NCBI RefSeq assembly: GCF_004327285.1
Contig: NZ_QJUI01000014.1
Location: forward strand, 1-64,000
Source: Phytopseudomonas daroniae
GTDB taxonomy: Bacteria > Pseudomonadota > Gammaproteobacteria > Pseudomonadales > Pseudomonadaceae
DNA: 64,000 bases
Reading direction: 5' to 3'
Position numbers and translations under genes: made by a program. Position 1 is the first letter of the stretch. Each line of letters starts with the position of its first letter. Shown here in pieces: positions 42,216 through 51,139 of this stretch. The notes below the pieces were generated by a model that made no database searches, was not told where the DNA came from, and saw only the letters and a program-made list of their open reading frames with translations.

Positions 42216-42246
42216 ACAAAAGGCGAAACCCCTGGGGGTTTCGCCT
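42216..42246 (-). terminator. Terminator after bamC
   Basis: On the minus strand AGGCGAAACCCC-CAG-GGGTTTCGCCT is followed by TTTGTTTTC. It separates the dapA-bamC operon from purC. Confidence 0.85.
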
Positions 42247-42271
42247 ATCGCCAACCACTCGCCAAGGGTTC

Positions 42272-43390
42272 TTAGCCGAGGTTTTCCTGAATCATGCCCA
42301 GCACCCGCCGCGCGACATCGGCCGGCGCAACGGTGTTGAGGTCTTTTTCTACCGTCACCTGCACAGTGTCGCCAACAGCGGTCAGGCGTACCTGATAGCG
42401 CTCGGCGCGGGCTTCGATTTCCTCCTTGCTGTCCGAACCACCAAACAGGCGGCTGAAGAAGCCAGGCTTCTCGTTGGCGCGCTGCGGGCCTTCGGCCAGA
42501 TTGACGTAGTAGACGCCCAGGGTACGGTTGATATCGTCGACGCGCAGTTCGGCCATGCGCAGCGAGCGGCCAACGCCGGACCAGGCGCGGTCGAAGTCGG
42601 TGCTCAGGTTCAGCACCGGGTTGCTGTTGCCGTCTTCGGACAGGCTCACGCGGCTCGGTGCGTCGAAGTCACGACCGGCCAGCAGCGATACCGAACCGCC
42701 CTGTTCAACGCTACGCGTCAGGTTGACCTGCAGCTCGTCGAGCAGCGCGGCGTCCAACGCCTTGTTGACGCTACGCTCAGTGAACGGTACGTCGACGGTG
42801 CTGCCGGCAGGACGCTGCGCGGTCACCACGAAGATTTCGCTGGTGTTGCGCTGTACGCCAGGCTCGAGGCGCACGTGCACACGGGTTTCGGTGTTGCTGT
42901 CAAGACCGGCGACACGGCCCCCCAGACGACTCTGCATACCGCTGGACAGCGCGTCGAAACGCTGCCAGTCGGTGCTGAACTCGCCCGTTTGCGGACGTTC
43001 GTCGACGATGCGGAAGCCGCCATCCTCGAAGAACTGACGGGCACCCGGCCAGACTTCAGCCGGAACACGCTGGGCTACCAGCCAGCTGGAGTCGCCACTG
43101 TTCTGCAGGCTGAACTCGCTGACGTCTGCACTCACGGCCAGGGCCTGCGGGCGCGGTACTTCGTATTCGCCCTGCACTTCGCTGTCGCGAATCTGCTGCG
43201 GAATCGGCAGCAGCGGGTCGAGGCGCTTGGCTTCGACGTCTGCCGGCAACTGCATCGGCGCAGTCTGCCGTGCGGTCAGGTAATCACTGCCGCGGTCGCG
43301 GAAGTAGCCATTTTCGCCCCAGACCCAGCCACAGCCACTGGTGCTGGTGATGATCAGAGCAAGTGCGGAAAGTCCGGCCAGTCGCTTCAT
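42272..43390 (-). CDS. bamC: Outer membrane assembly lipoprotein BamC
   Basis: A 372-residue lipoprotein of the BAM complex. Lipobox STSGC places the acylated Cys at residue 20. An unstructured N-terminal stretch is followed by two helix-grip domains; the last begins near RYQVRLTAVGDTVQVTVE. GAGGA precedes ATG 43390. It lies 17 nt downstream of dapA, the same order as in other gammaproteobacteria. Confidence 0.92.
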   Translation of the reverse strand: MKRLAGLSALALIITSTSGCGWVWGENGYFRDRGSDYLTARQTAPMQLPADVEAKRLDPLLPIPQQIRDSEVQGEYEVPRPQALAVSADVSEFSLQNSGDSSWLVAQRVPAEVWPGARQFFEDGGFRIVDERPQTGEFSTDWQRFDALSSGMQSRLGGRVAGLDSNTETRVHVRLEPGVQRNTSEIFVVTAQRPAGSTVDVPFTERSVNKALDAALLDELQVNLTRSVEQGGSVSLLAGRDFDAPSRVSLSEDGNSNPVLNLSTDFDRAWSGVGRSLRMAELRVDDINRTLGVYYVNLAEGPQRANEKPGFFSRLFGGSDSKEEIEARAERYQVRLTAVGDTVQVTVEKDLNTVAPADVARRVLGMIQENLG

Positions 43391-43407
43391 GCGTCGTAGT
43401 TCCTCGA

Positions 43408-44286
43408 TTAGACCAATACACCGGACTGGCGCAGGGCCTGACGCAGCGGTTCGTGACAACGGGGGCTCAGCCAGGTCAGCGGCAAGCGAATGCCGTCGGC
43501 CATCATGCCCATTTCGTTCAGGGCCCACTTCACCGGAATCGGGTTGGCTTCGATGAACAGGTTCTTGTGCAGGGGCATCAGCCGGTCGTTGATCGCACGG
43601 GCAATCGCTGCTTCACCGCGCATGGCCGCCGAGCACATGTCGCTCATCGCCCGCGGCGCCACGTTGGCGGTCACCGAGATGTTGCCCTTGCCGCCCAGCA
43701 GCATCAGCTCGACCGCAGTCGCGTCGTCGCCGGAGTAGAGCAGGAAGTTCGAGCTGACACGATCGAGGATATCGCGGGCACGCTGCAGGTCGCCGGTGGC
43801 TTCCTTGATGCCGATGATGTTGTCGACATTAGACAGGCGCTCGACGGTTTCCGGCAGCATGTCGCAGGCGGTACGCCCCGGCACGTTGTAGAGAATCTGC
43901 GGAATGGCCACTGCTTCGGCGATATGGCGGAAGTGCAGGTACAGGCCTTCCTGGGTCGGCTTGTTGTAGTACGGGGTGACCAGCAGGCAGGCATCGGCGC
44001 CAGCGCTCTTGGCGTTCTGGGTCAGCTCGACCGCTTCGCGGGTGGAGTTGGCACCCGTGCCGGCGATCACCGGGATGCGCCCACCGACTTGATCGACCAC
44101 ACGACGGATGACCTCGATGTGCTCGTTGACGTCGAGTGTCGCCGACTCACCTGTGGTGCCGACCGCGACGATGGCATTGGTGCCCTCTTGCAGGTGGAAA
44201 TCCACCAGTTTGCTCAAGGCATCCCAATCGAGATTACCCTGTGCATCCATGGGCGTGACCAGTGCCACCATACTACCCGCAATCAT
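43408..44286 (-). CDS. dapA: 4-hydroxy-tetrahydrodipicolinate synthase
   Basis: First committed enzyme of lysine and meso-diaminopimelate synthesis, condensing pyruvate with aspartate semialdehyde. 292 residues. Schiff-base Lys161 is in GIKEATGD, Tyr133 in LYNVPGRTACD, Thr44 in VGTTGESATL. AGGAG precedes ATG 44286. Operon with bamC. Confidence 0.96.
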   Translation of the reverse strand: MIAGSMVALVTPMDAQGNLDWDALSKLVDFHLQEGTNAIVAVGTTGESATLDVNEHIEVIRRVVDQVGGRIPVIAGTGANSTREAVELTQNAKSAGADACLLVTPYYNKPTQEGLYLHFRHIAEAVAIPQILYNVPGRTACDMLPETVERLSNVDNIIGIKEATGDLQRARDILDRVSSNFLLYSGDDATAVELMLLGGKGNISVTANVAPRAMSDMCSAAMRGEAAIARAINDRLMPLHKNLFIEANPIPVKWALNEMGMMADGIRLPLTWLSPRCHEPLRQALRQSGVLV

Positions 44287-44513
44287 GCAACCGCTCCTGC
44301 CGAAAAAGAGAGCCGTAATGGTACTGGCGCCACCAGCCTTGCACAAGCGAAGTAGCAGGTGGCGTGAACGGCCGTGATTTCCGGCATTGGCCGCCGCTAT
44401 CCGCTTGGCGATAGCGGTATCTGGTCATTCCCCTGGCGGGCGCTTTTCGCTACCCTGCGAGTTTGTTTGGCACTGTCTTATAGAGCCGAGCGCTCAACGT
44501 TTAGGAAGGCTGC

Positions 44514-45071
44514 ATGTCCACCCCCTCAGTTCGCGAACAATTCCTCGTCATCAGTGCACTCGGCACCAACGCCATGGAGCTGACCAACGTCCTGTGCCGA
44601 TCCAGCCATGAAAATCGCTGCGCGGTCGTCAGCACGCGCCTGAGCCGCCACGGAGAGTTCAGCGCACTGGTGCTGCAGGTATCTGGCAACTGGGATGCCC
44701 TGGCGCGCCTGGAAGCGGGCCTGCCGGCGCTGTCCAAGAAACATGAGTTCACCGCCAACGTGATCCGCAGCGCCGCCTCGGAAGTTCGTCCCCAGGCACT
44801 GCCTTACGTCGCCTATGTCAGTTCGGTGTACCGTCCGGACATCCTCAACGAACTGTGCCAGTTCTTCATCGACCACCGCGTCGAGCTGGAAAGCCTGACC
44901 TGTGACACCTACCAGGCTCCGCAGACCGGCGGCACCATGCTCAACGCCACGCTGACCGTCACCCTGCCCGCCGGCACCCAGATCAGCTGGCTGCGCGATC
45001 AGTTCCTCGACTTCGCCGACGCACTGAACCTGGATGCATTGATCGAACCCTGGCGTCCCCAGAATCCATAA
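44514..45071 (+). CDS. gcvR: Glycine cleavage system repressor GcvR
   Basis: A 185-residue protein with two ACT domains (about 8-80 and 95-175), starting REQFLVISALGTNAMELTNV. GcvR-type proteins sense glycine and antagonise GcvA by protein contact rather than by binding DNA. It is divergent from dapA and is followed 11 nt later by bcp, with which it is probably co-transcribed. Confidence 0.88.
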   Translation: MSTPSVREQFLVISALGTNAMELTNVLCRSSHENRCAVVSTRLSRHGEFSALVLQVSGNWDALARLEAGLPALSKKHEFTANVIRSAASEVRPQALPYVAYVSSVYRPDILNELCQFFIDHRVELESLTCDTYQAPQTGGTMLNATLTVTLPAGTQISWLRDQFLDFADALNLDALIEPWRPQNP

Positions 45072-45082
45072 AGGAGCGTTTC

Positions 45083-45553
45083 ATGGCCATCGCTATCGAC
45101 TCCCCGATCCCCGATTTCAGCGCCCCCGCCACGGGCGGCGACTTCAACCTGGCCGCTTACAAGGGTAAGCAACTGGTGATCTACTTCTACCCGAAGGACA
45201 ACACCCCGGGCTGCACCACCCAGGGCCAGGGTTTTCGCGACGGACACGATGCGTTCAGCGCGGCCAATACGGTCGTCATCGGCGTATCGCGCGACAGCCT
45301 GAAGACCCATGAGAACTTCAAGGCCAAGCAGGGTTTCACCTTCGAACTGATTTCGGACAAGGACGAAAGCGTCTGCCAGCTGTTCGACGTGATCAAACTG
45401 AAGAAGCTCTACGGCAAGGAATACCTGGGCATCGACCGCAGCACCTTCCTGATCGACAAGAACGGCGTTCTGCGCCAGGAATGGCGAGGCGTCAAGGTGC
45501 CCGGCCATGTGGATGAAGTATTGGCCGCCGCCCAGGCCCTCAACAAAGCCTGA
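45083..45553 (+). CDS. bcp: Thiol peroxidase of the Bcp/PrxQ family
   Basis: A 156-residue peroxiredoxin reducing hydroperoxides through thioredoxin. Peroxidatic Cys44 is in NTPGCTTQGQ. The near Cys found five residues later in E. coli Bcp is absent (Gln here). The only other candidate resolving Cys is Cys98, as in the alpha3-type of the family, or a 1-Cys mechanism applies. AAGGAG precedes the start. Second gene after gcvR. Confidence 0.93.
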   Translation: MAIAIDSPIPDFSAPATGGDFNLAAYKGKQLVIYFYPKDNTPGCTTQGQGFRDGHDAFSAANTVVIGVSRDSLKTHENFKAKQGFTFELISDKDESVCQLFDVIKLKKLYGKEYLGIDRSTFLIDKNGVLRQEWRGVKVPGHVDEVLAAAQALNKA

Positions 45554-45560
45554 TACATAT

Positions 45561-45588
45561 AAAAATGCCGCTCTCGAGCGGCATTTTT
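45561..45588. terminator. Bidirectional terminator between bcp and tusA
   Basis: AAAAATGCCGCT-CTCG-AGCGGCATTTTT, a perfect stem serving both convergent genes. Confidence 0.9.
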
Positions 45589-45612
45589 CATTCCTGCGCA
45601 TTCAACCTGGCA

Positions 45613-45864
45613 TCACGCCTTGCGCAGCCAATAGCGGAACACTTCGCCCTCGGTTTCCTCACGAAGCAGCTCGTGGCCAGCCAGGCGAGCGAACGCCCGA
45701 AAGTCGCGCTGCGACCCGGCATCCGTGGCCAGCACCTTGAGCACGTCGCCACTGCTCAGGCCGTTGAGGGCCATCTTGGCCTTGAGCAAAGGCAGTGGGC
45801 AATTCAAGCCACACGCATCCAGCTCGGCCTGATGCTCGCCCTCCCACACCGGTACATCACTCAT
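45613..45864 (-). CDS. tusA: TusA-family sulfur carrier protein
   Basis: An 83-residue sulfurtransferase with active Cys22 in the family motif CGLNCPLPLLKAK; a second Cys18 lies before it. TusA proteins pass persulfide sulfur to tRNA thiolation or molybdenum cofactor enzymes; the P. aeruginosa protein at this place (PA1006) was linked to molybdenum and nitrate metabolism. GGAGGG precedes ATG 45864. Divergent from bepA. Confidence 0.9.
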   Translation of the reverse strand: MSDVPVWEGEHQAELDACGLNCPLPLLKAKMALNGLSSGDVLKVLATDAGSQRDFRAFARLAGHELLREETEGEVFRYWLRKA

Positions 45865-45974
45865 AACGCCCTCCGTTTTTTCCAGCCCGACAGCATAACC
45901 CAAGGCCCGCCGACGCTGGTCAGGCAAGTGCCTCCCGGCTACAGTACGGCACTGATCCGACAAGAGCTCCATGC

Positions 45975-47414
45975 ATGAATTTTTTGCGCCCCATTACTCT
46001 GCTGACGCTCGCCTGCCTGCTGGCGCAACCGGCGACGGCCAACGACCTGCCGTCACTCGGCGACGCCAGCTCTGCCCTGGTTTCCCCGCAACAGGAATAC
46101 CAGTTGGGCCGTGCCTGGCTGAGTATCGTCCGTGGCCAGGTCAGCCAGCTGTCGGATCCCCAGCTCAAGGACTTCGTCGAAAGCAGCGTCTACCGCCTGG
46201 CCGAAACCAGCCAGGTACAGGATCGGCGTCTCGAATTCGTCCTGCTCAACAGCCCGCAGATCAACGCCTTCGCGGCGCCAGGCGGGATCATCGGCGTCAA
46301 CGGCGGACTGTTCCTCTATGCGCAGACCGAAGGCGAATATGCTTCGGTGCTGGCCCACGAACTCGCTCACTTGTCGCAACGCCACTTCGCCCGCGGCCTG
46401 GAAGCCCAGCAACGCATGCAACTGCCGGTCATGGCGGCGATGCTCGCCGGTATCGTCGCAGCCGCAGCGGGTGCCGGTGACGCCGGTATCGCCGCCATTG
46501 CCTCGACCCAGGCAGCGGCCATTCAGGAACAACGACGCTTCTCCCGGCAGAACGAGCAGGAGGCGGATCGTATCGGCCTGGTCAACCTGGAAAAGGCCGG
46601 CTACGACCCACGCTCGATGCCGAGCATGTTCGAGCGCCTGATGCGCCAATATCGCTACGACCGCATGCCGCCGGAGTTCCTCCTGACCCACCCGGTCTCC
46701 GAATCGCGCATCGCCGATACCCGCAACCGCGCCGAGCAGTACCAGGCTGGCGGCACCGAGGACAGCCTGCGCTACCAGCTGATGCGCGCCCGCGTACAGC
46801 TCACCTACGAAGAAACCCCGGGCATCGCTGCCAAACGCTTCCGTGCCCAGCTCGATGAAAACCCCAACATGGATGCTGCGCGCTACGGCCTGACCATCGC
46901 CCTGATCAAAGGCAGCCAGTTCGACGAAGCGCGCGACACGCTTGCGCCCTTGCTGCAAAAGGCCCCGGACGATGTCACCTACAACCTGGCGCAGATCAGT
47001 CTGGACTCGGCGGCCAACCGCCTCTCGGACGCCGAGCAGCGCATCAAGCGCCTGCTCGATCTGTACCCTGGCAATTATCCGCTGAACCAGGCCCGTATCG
47101 ATCTGCTACTCAAGCAGCGCAGCATCCCTGAGGCCGAGCGGGCACTGAATGACCTGCTCAAGCGCCGCGTAAAGGATCCGGACGTCTGGTATCAGGTGGC
47201 GGAAGTGCGCGGCCTCAGTGGCAATACCATCGGCCTGCATCAGGCACGCGCCGAGTTCTTTGCGCTGGTGGGGGATTTCAACCAGGCCATCGAGCAGCTC
47301 GATTTCGCCAAACGCCGGGCCAGCAACAACTTCCAGCTGGCCTCACGTATCGACGCCCGGCAGAAAGAGCTGATCGAAGAAAAGCGCATGACGGAAGAAA
47401 TGCTGCGCGGCTAA
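45975..47414 (+). CDS. bepA: Periplasmic M48 metalloprotease/chaperone BepA
   Basis: A 479-residue periplasmic protein. The signal peptide ends near residue 23 (ATA). The zinc motif HELAH is at 128-132, with the third ligand in RQNEQEADRIG, and a C-terminal TPR region from about 290. It degrades or helps fold stalled LptD and BAM clients in the outer membrane. An ATG four bases earlier is out of frame. Gene order with tusA and bcp is conserved. Confidence 0.93.
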   Translation: MNFLRPITLLTLACLLAQPATANDLPSLGDASSALVSPQQEYQLGRAWLSIVRGQVSQLSDPQLKDFVESSVYRLAETSQVQDRRLEFVLLNSPQINAFAAPGGIIGVNGGLFLYAQTEGEYASVLAHELAHLSQRHFARGLEAQQRMQLPVMAAMLAGIVAAAAGAGDAGIAAIASTQAAAIQEQRRFSRQNEQEADRIGLVNLEKAGYDPRSMPSMFERLMRQYRYDRMPPEFLLTHPVSESRIADTRNRAEQYQAGGTEDSLRYQLMRARVQLTYEETPGIAAKRFRAQLDENPNMDAARYGLTIALIKGSQFDEARDTLAPLLQKAPDDVTYNLAQISLDSAANRLSDAEQRIKRLLDLYPGNYPLNQARIDLLLKQRSIPEAERALNDLLKRRVKDPDVWYQVAEVRGLSGNTIGLHQARAEFFALVGDFNQAIEQLDFAKRRASNNFQLASRIDARQKELIEEKRMTEEMLRG

Positions 47415-47439
47415 GCAAGGGCGCTACAAGCCATCCGTA

Positions 47440-47545
47440 GATACCGTCTTGACCCCAAGTCGGCAAGAGGCCGTTCGGAGCCAGGGCCTACTTGTAGGAG
47501 CGTCGACCCTGGCGCGAATCGATGGCGGTCTTATCGCAATATCTG
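47440..47545 (+). repeat. Family C repeat, copy 3, left half
   Basis: Matches copy 1 from ATACCGTCTTG through GTAGGAGCGTCGACCCTGG (core start 47494) but lacks the right-hand palindrome end. Confidence 0.55.
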
Positions 47546-47578
47546 GCGTTGCGCCTATTGGTGGCGCCGTGCAGAACC

Positions 47579-47620
47579 GTAGGATGGGTGAAACCCATCA
47601 ATTGCCGGTGGGTTTCATCA
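47579..47620 (+). repeat. Family B repeat, copy 2, truncated
   Basis: GTAGGATGGGTGAAACCCAT and GGTGGGTTTCA are kept; the terminal ACCCATCCTAC is missing. Confidence 0.55.
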
Positions 47621-47663
47621 CATTGCCGCCAGCAGACGACGCACAGCAGATTACAAACAAGCC

Positions 47664-48722
47664 TCAGGCATTACCTGCCAGCTTCAGCCGCGCCGCCTGG
47701 GTAAAGTCCAGCATGCGCTTGAGCGGCTTGATCGCCCGTGGGATCAGTGCCGGATCGACGAATACTTCGTTACTGCCCTCACGCAGGCACTGCAGCGTGC
47801 GCTGCAAGGTATTCATCGCCATCCAGGGGCAGTTGGCGCAACTGCGGCAAGCGGCGCCATTGCCGGCGGTCGGCGCCGCGACGAATTCCTTGTCCGGACA
47901 CAACTGCTGCATCTTGTAGAAGATACCGCGGTCGGTGGCGACGATGAAGGTCTTGTTCGGCATGCGCTGCGCAGCGGCGATCAACTGACTGGTCGAGCCC
48001 ACCGCATCGGCCAGGTCGATCACCGCCGTAGGCGACTCCGGGTGCACCAGCACTGCCGCGTCCGGGTACAGCGCTTTCATCTCTTCAAGCTGACGGGCCT
48101 TGAACTCCTCGTGGACGATGCAGGCACCATCCCAGAGCAGCATGTCGGCACCGGTCTTGTTCTGGATGAAACGCCCCAGGTGCTGATCCGGCGCCCAGAT
48201 GATGCTCTCGCCGTTGTCCATCAGGTGCTCGACGATCTCCACGGCGCAACTGGAAGTCACCACCCAGTCGGCACGCGCTTTCACCGCCGCGGAGGTATTG
48301 GCGTAAACCACCACGGTGCGCTGCGGATGCTGGTCGCAGAACGCGGCGAACTCGTCGACCGGGCAACCCAGATCCAGCGAACAGGTCGCCTCCAGCGTCG
48401 GCATCAGCACACGCTTTTCAGGGTTGAGGATCTTCGCCGTCTCCCCCATGAACTTGACACCGGCGACCAGCACGGTCTGCGCCGAATGCTGATTACCGAA
48501 GCGCGCCATCTCCAGGGAATCGGACACACAGCCGCCGGTTTCTTCGGCAAGCGCCTGCAGCACCGGGTCGCAGTAATAGTGAGCGACCAGCACGGCATTC
48601 TGTCGCGTCAGTTCTTTTGCAATTTCATCACGGTAAAACGCTTCCTGCTCCGCCGTCAGCGTCTCTGGCTGCTTGGCATCAAGATGAGCTTGGACAAGAA
48701 GTCGTTCGGCAATCTGCGTCAT
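47664..48722 (-). CDS. nadA: Quinolinate synthase
   Basis: A 352-residue [4Fe-4S] enzyme condensing iminoaspartate with dihydroxyacetone phosphate in NAD synthesis. Cluster Cys candidates are in LEATCSLDLGC, WDGACIVHEE and CRSCANCPWM. Active-site blocks AHYYCDP and GVKFMGETAKILNP are intact. The length is normal. It stands alone on the minus strand. Confidence 0.95.
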   Translation of the reverse strand: MTQIAERLLVQAHLDAKQPETLTAEQEAFYRDEIAKELTRQNAVLVAHYYCDPVLQALAEETGGCVSDSLEMARFGNQHSAQTVLVAGVKFMGETAKILNPEKRVLMPTLEATCSLDLGCPVDEFAAFCDQHPQRTVVVYANTSAAVKARADWVVTSSCAVEIVEHLMDNGESIIWAPDQHLGRFIQNKTGADMLLWDGACIVHEEFKARQLEEMKALYPDAAVLVHPESPTAVIDLADAVGSTSQLIAAAQRMPNKTFIVATDRGIFYKMQQLCPDKEFVAAPTAGNGAACRSCANCPWMAMNTLQRTLQCLREGSNEVFVDPALIPRAIKPLKRMLDFTQAARLKLAGNA

Positions 48723-49175
48723 GTCGTCAGGCCCTGTTGAGGTCTATCAGCACGGAACTTGGAGTATACCGCCAGACACACTGGCCTGGTCGGAACACGC
48801 AGAGGGGCTTCGCACAGGGTACAACGGCGGGCGCCGGCCTTGCGCGGGCGCGCATGTTAAGTGCATTGCGAGGCCTTTTTCAATCACGCAATCAGCCTAC
48901 TATCGATCCACCGGTTGATCGCCACGATAAACCGCCGCATCATCAGCACAAGAACGCGACTGCTTGAGCGACACCCGCCAAGCTGGAACGTGAAGCCACT
49001 GAATCGGGAGAAGCCCTCCCGAGCGCCTGCCAGGCGCAATGGCTACACGTGGCCGACCAAGTTCAGTACCGCAGAGGCCGAGTACGACCTCTGAATGAAT
49101 CATAGTTACCACCACTTCTGGAAAACACTGGCCACGCGCGCGCCCCGCAGTGGTCGTTCAGCGATTGAGGATGTC
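48723..49175. other. nadA-ilvE intergenic region
   Basis: 453 bp without a convincing gene. An in-frame ATG at 49095 would extend ilvE by 27 residues but lacks an RBS. It presumably carries both divergent promoters. I saw no leader-peptide attenuator for branched-chain amino acids. Confidence 0.5.
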
Positions 49176-50195
49176 ATGGCTTACGAAAGCATCGAATGGG
49201 ACAAGCTGGGTTTCGATTACATCAAGACCGACCAGCGTTATCTGTCGCACTGGCGCGACGGTGAGTGGGATCAGGGTACCCTGACTGAAGACAACGTCCT
49301 GCACATCAGCGAAGGCTCCACCGCCCTGCACTATGGCCAACAGTGCTTCGAAGGCCTCAAGGCCTACCGCTGCAAGGATGGCTCGATCAATCTGTTCCGC
49401 CCGGATCAGAACGCCCAGCGCATGCAGCGCAGCTGCGCCCGCCTGCTGATGCCGGCGCCATCCAACGAGCAGTTCATCGAGGCCTGCAAGCAGGTCGTAC
49501 GCGCCAACGAACGCTTCATCCCGCCGTACGGCTCCGGCGGCGCGCTGTACCTGCGCCCCTTCGTGATCGGCGTTGGCGACAACATCGGCGTGCGTACCGC
49601 GCCCGAGTTCATCTTCTCGGTGTTCTGCATCCCGGTCGGCCCCTACTTCAAGGGCGGCATGAAGCCGAACAACTTCGTCATATCGAGCTATGACCGCGCG
49701 GCCCCACAGGGCACCGGCGCTGCCAAGGTCGGTGGCAACTATGCAGCCAGCCTGATGCCGGGCGCCCAAGCGAAGAAGAACAACTTCGCCGACTGCATCT
49801 ACCTCGATCCGCAGACCCACACCAAGATCGAAGAAGTGGGTTCGGCGAACTTCTTCGCCATCACCCACAACGACGAATTCGTTACACCGAAATCGCCATC
49901 GGTACTGCCGGGCATCACCCGTCTGTCGCTGATCGAACTGGCACAGAGCCGCCTGGGCCTGAAAGTCATAGAAGGCGATGTGTTCATTGATCGCTTGAGC
50001 GATTTCAAGGAAGCCGGCGCCTGCGGTACCGCGGCGGTGATCACACCGATCGGCGGTATCGAGCACCAGGGCAAACTGCACGTGTTCTATAGCGAGACAG
50101 AGGTCGGCCCGACCATCAGCCGCTTGTACAGCGAGCTGACCGGCGTGCAGTCCGGCGATGTCGAAGCACCGCAAGGCTGGATCGTCAAAGTCTGA
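49176..50195 (+). CDS. ilvE: Branched-chain amino acid aminotransferase, group II type
   Basis: A 339-residue PLP enzyme making Leu, Ile and Val from their 2-oxo acids. The PLP lysine lies in GTGAAKVGGNYAAS, with EEVGSANFFAI and GTAAVITPIG further on. This sequence type is the longer group II (Bacillus/eukaryote-like) form. TGAGGAT precedes ATG 49176. It is followed by a strong terminator. Confidence 0.93.
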   Translation: MAYESIEWDKLGFDYIKTDQRYLSHWRDGEWDQGTLTEDNVLHISEGSTALHYGQQCFEGLKAYRCKDGSINLFRPDQNAQRMQRSCARLLMPAPSNEQFIEACKQVVRANERFIPPYGSGGALYLRPFVIGVGDNIGVRTAPEFIFSVFCIPVGPYFKGGMKPNNFVISSYDRAAPQGTGAAKVGGNYAASLMPGAQAKKNNFADCIYLDPQTHTKIEEVGSANFFAITHNDEFVTPKSPSVLPGITRLSLIELAQSRLGLKVIEGDVFIDRLSDFKEAGACGTAAVITPIGGIEHQGKLHVFYSETEVGPTISRLYSELTGVQSGDVEAPQGWIVKV

Positions 50196-50261
50196 TACGA
50201 CGCGCTGGCGGGCCTCAATGGCTCGCCAGCGCAAGCAGGCTGGACGCATGTACCCAAAACG

Positions 50262-50300
50262 AAAAAAGCCCGGATATCTTCACGATATCCGGGCTTTTTT
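50262..50300. terminator. Bidirectional terminator between ilvE and tRNA-Lys
   Basis: AAAAAAGCCCGGATAT and ATATCCGGGCTTTTTT are fully inverted around CTTCACG. Confidence 0.92.
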
Positions 50301-50327
50301 GTGCGCCTTCACCGGGAAGGCTTGAAA

Positions 50328-50403
50328 TGGTGGGTCGTGTAGGATTCGAACCTACGACCAATTGGTTAAAAGCCAACTGCTCTACCAACTGAGCTAACGA
50401 CCC
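50328..50403 (-). tRNA. tRNA-Lys (UUU)
   Basis: The minus strand folds as a cloverleaf: acceptor GGGTCGT pairs with ACGACCC, the anticodon loop is CTTTTAA giving UUU, the T-loop is GGTTCGAATCC, and CCA is encoded. This tRNA is itself a substrate of the MnmH selenation enzyme encoded in this window. Confidence 0.97.
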
Positions 50404-50417
50404 GTGGTGCGAGCGGT

Positions 50418-50445
50418 ATGATACTGATTTAACTCAGGAATTCAA
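50418..50445 (-). promoter_or_regulatory. Promoter of tRNA-Lys
   Basis: The minus strand has TTGAAT (-35) and TATCAT (-10) with 16 bp between, ending about 15 bp before the mature 5' end. Confidence 0.65.
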
Positions 50446-50463
50446 CACCCACCAGAAAATAAT

Positions 50464-51138
50464 TTATTGATAGCGAGTAGGATCGACCACACCAGCGGCG
50501 GCGAAGCCGGCCGAGCGCAAACGACAGCTATCGCATTTCCCGCAGGCACGGCCGTCGTCATCGGCCAGATAGCAGGAAACGGTCAGGCCGTAATCCACAC
50601 CCAGGCGCGAACCAGCCTGGACGATTTCAGCCTTGCTCATCATCTGCAACGGCGCCTGGATACGGATGCTCTGCCCTTCTACGCCCATTTTGGTCGCCAG
50701 GTTGGCCACCCGCTCGAAGGCTTCGACGAACTCCGGCCGGCAATCCGGGTAACCGGAATAATCCACCGCGTTGACGCCGATGAAGATGTCCTGCGCCTCC
50801 AGCACTTCGGCCCAACCCAAAGCCAGGGCCAGAAACACGGTATTGCGCGCGGGCACGTAGGTGACCGGAATGCCAGTCGTCGGGCTCTGCGGTACATCGA
50901 TGCTCGAATCGGTCAGCGCCGAGCCACCGATACCACCGAGGTTCATGCCGATCACCTTGTGCTCGACCACACCCAGTTGCCGCGCGACGCGCTCGGCGGC
51001 CTGCAGTTCGGAGCGATGCCGCTGGCCGTAGTCGAAGCTCATGCTGTAGCAGCTATAACCCTGCTCTTTGGCCATGGCTACCACGGTCGCGGAGTCGAGG
51101 CCGCCGGACAGAAGGATGACCGCTTTCTTTTCACTCAT
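50464..51138 (-). CDS. queC: 7-cyano-7-deazaguanine synthase
   Basis: A 224-residue ATP-dependent enzyme making preQ0 from carboxydeazaguanine for queuosine. PP-loop SGGLDSATVV lies near residues 10-19; zinc Cys are in SCYLADDDGRACGKCDSCR. It starts 1 nt after queE, so the two are coupled. Confidence 0.95.
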   Translation of the reverse strand: MSEKKAVILLSGGLDSATVVAMAKEQGYSCYSMSFDYGQRHRSELQAAERVARQLGVVEHKVIGMNLGGIGGSALTDSSIDVPQSPTTGIPVTYVPARNTVFLALALGWAEVLEAQDIFIGVNAVDYSGYPDCRPEFVEAFERVANLATKMGVEGQSIRIQAPLQMMSKAEIVQAGSRLGVDYGLTVSCYLADDDGRACGKCDSCRLRSAGFAAAGVVDPTRYQ

Positions 51139-51139
51139 G

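Noticed and set aside
49095..49175. N-terminal extension of ilvE beginning MNHSYHHFWK, considered as a leader peptide
   Set aside because: No RBS, in frame with ilvE, and no regulatory run of Ile/Leu/Val codons.
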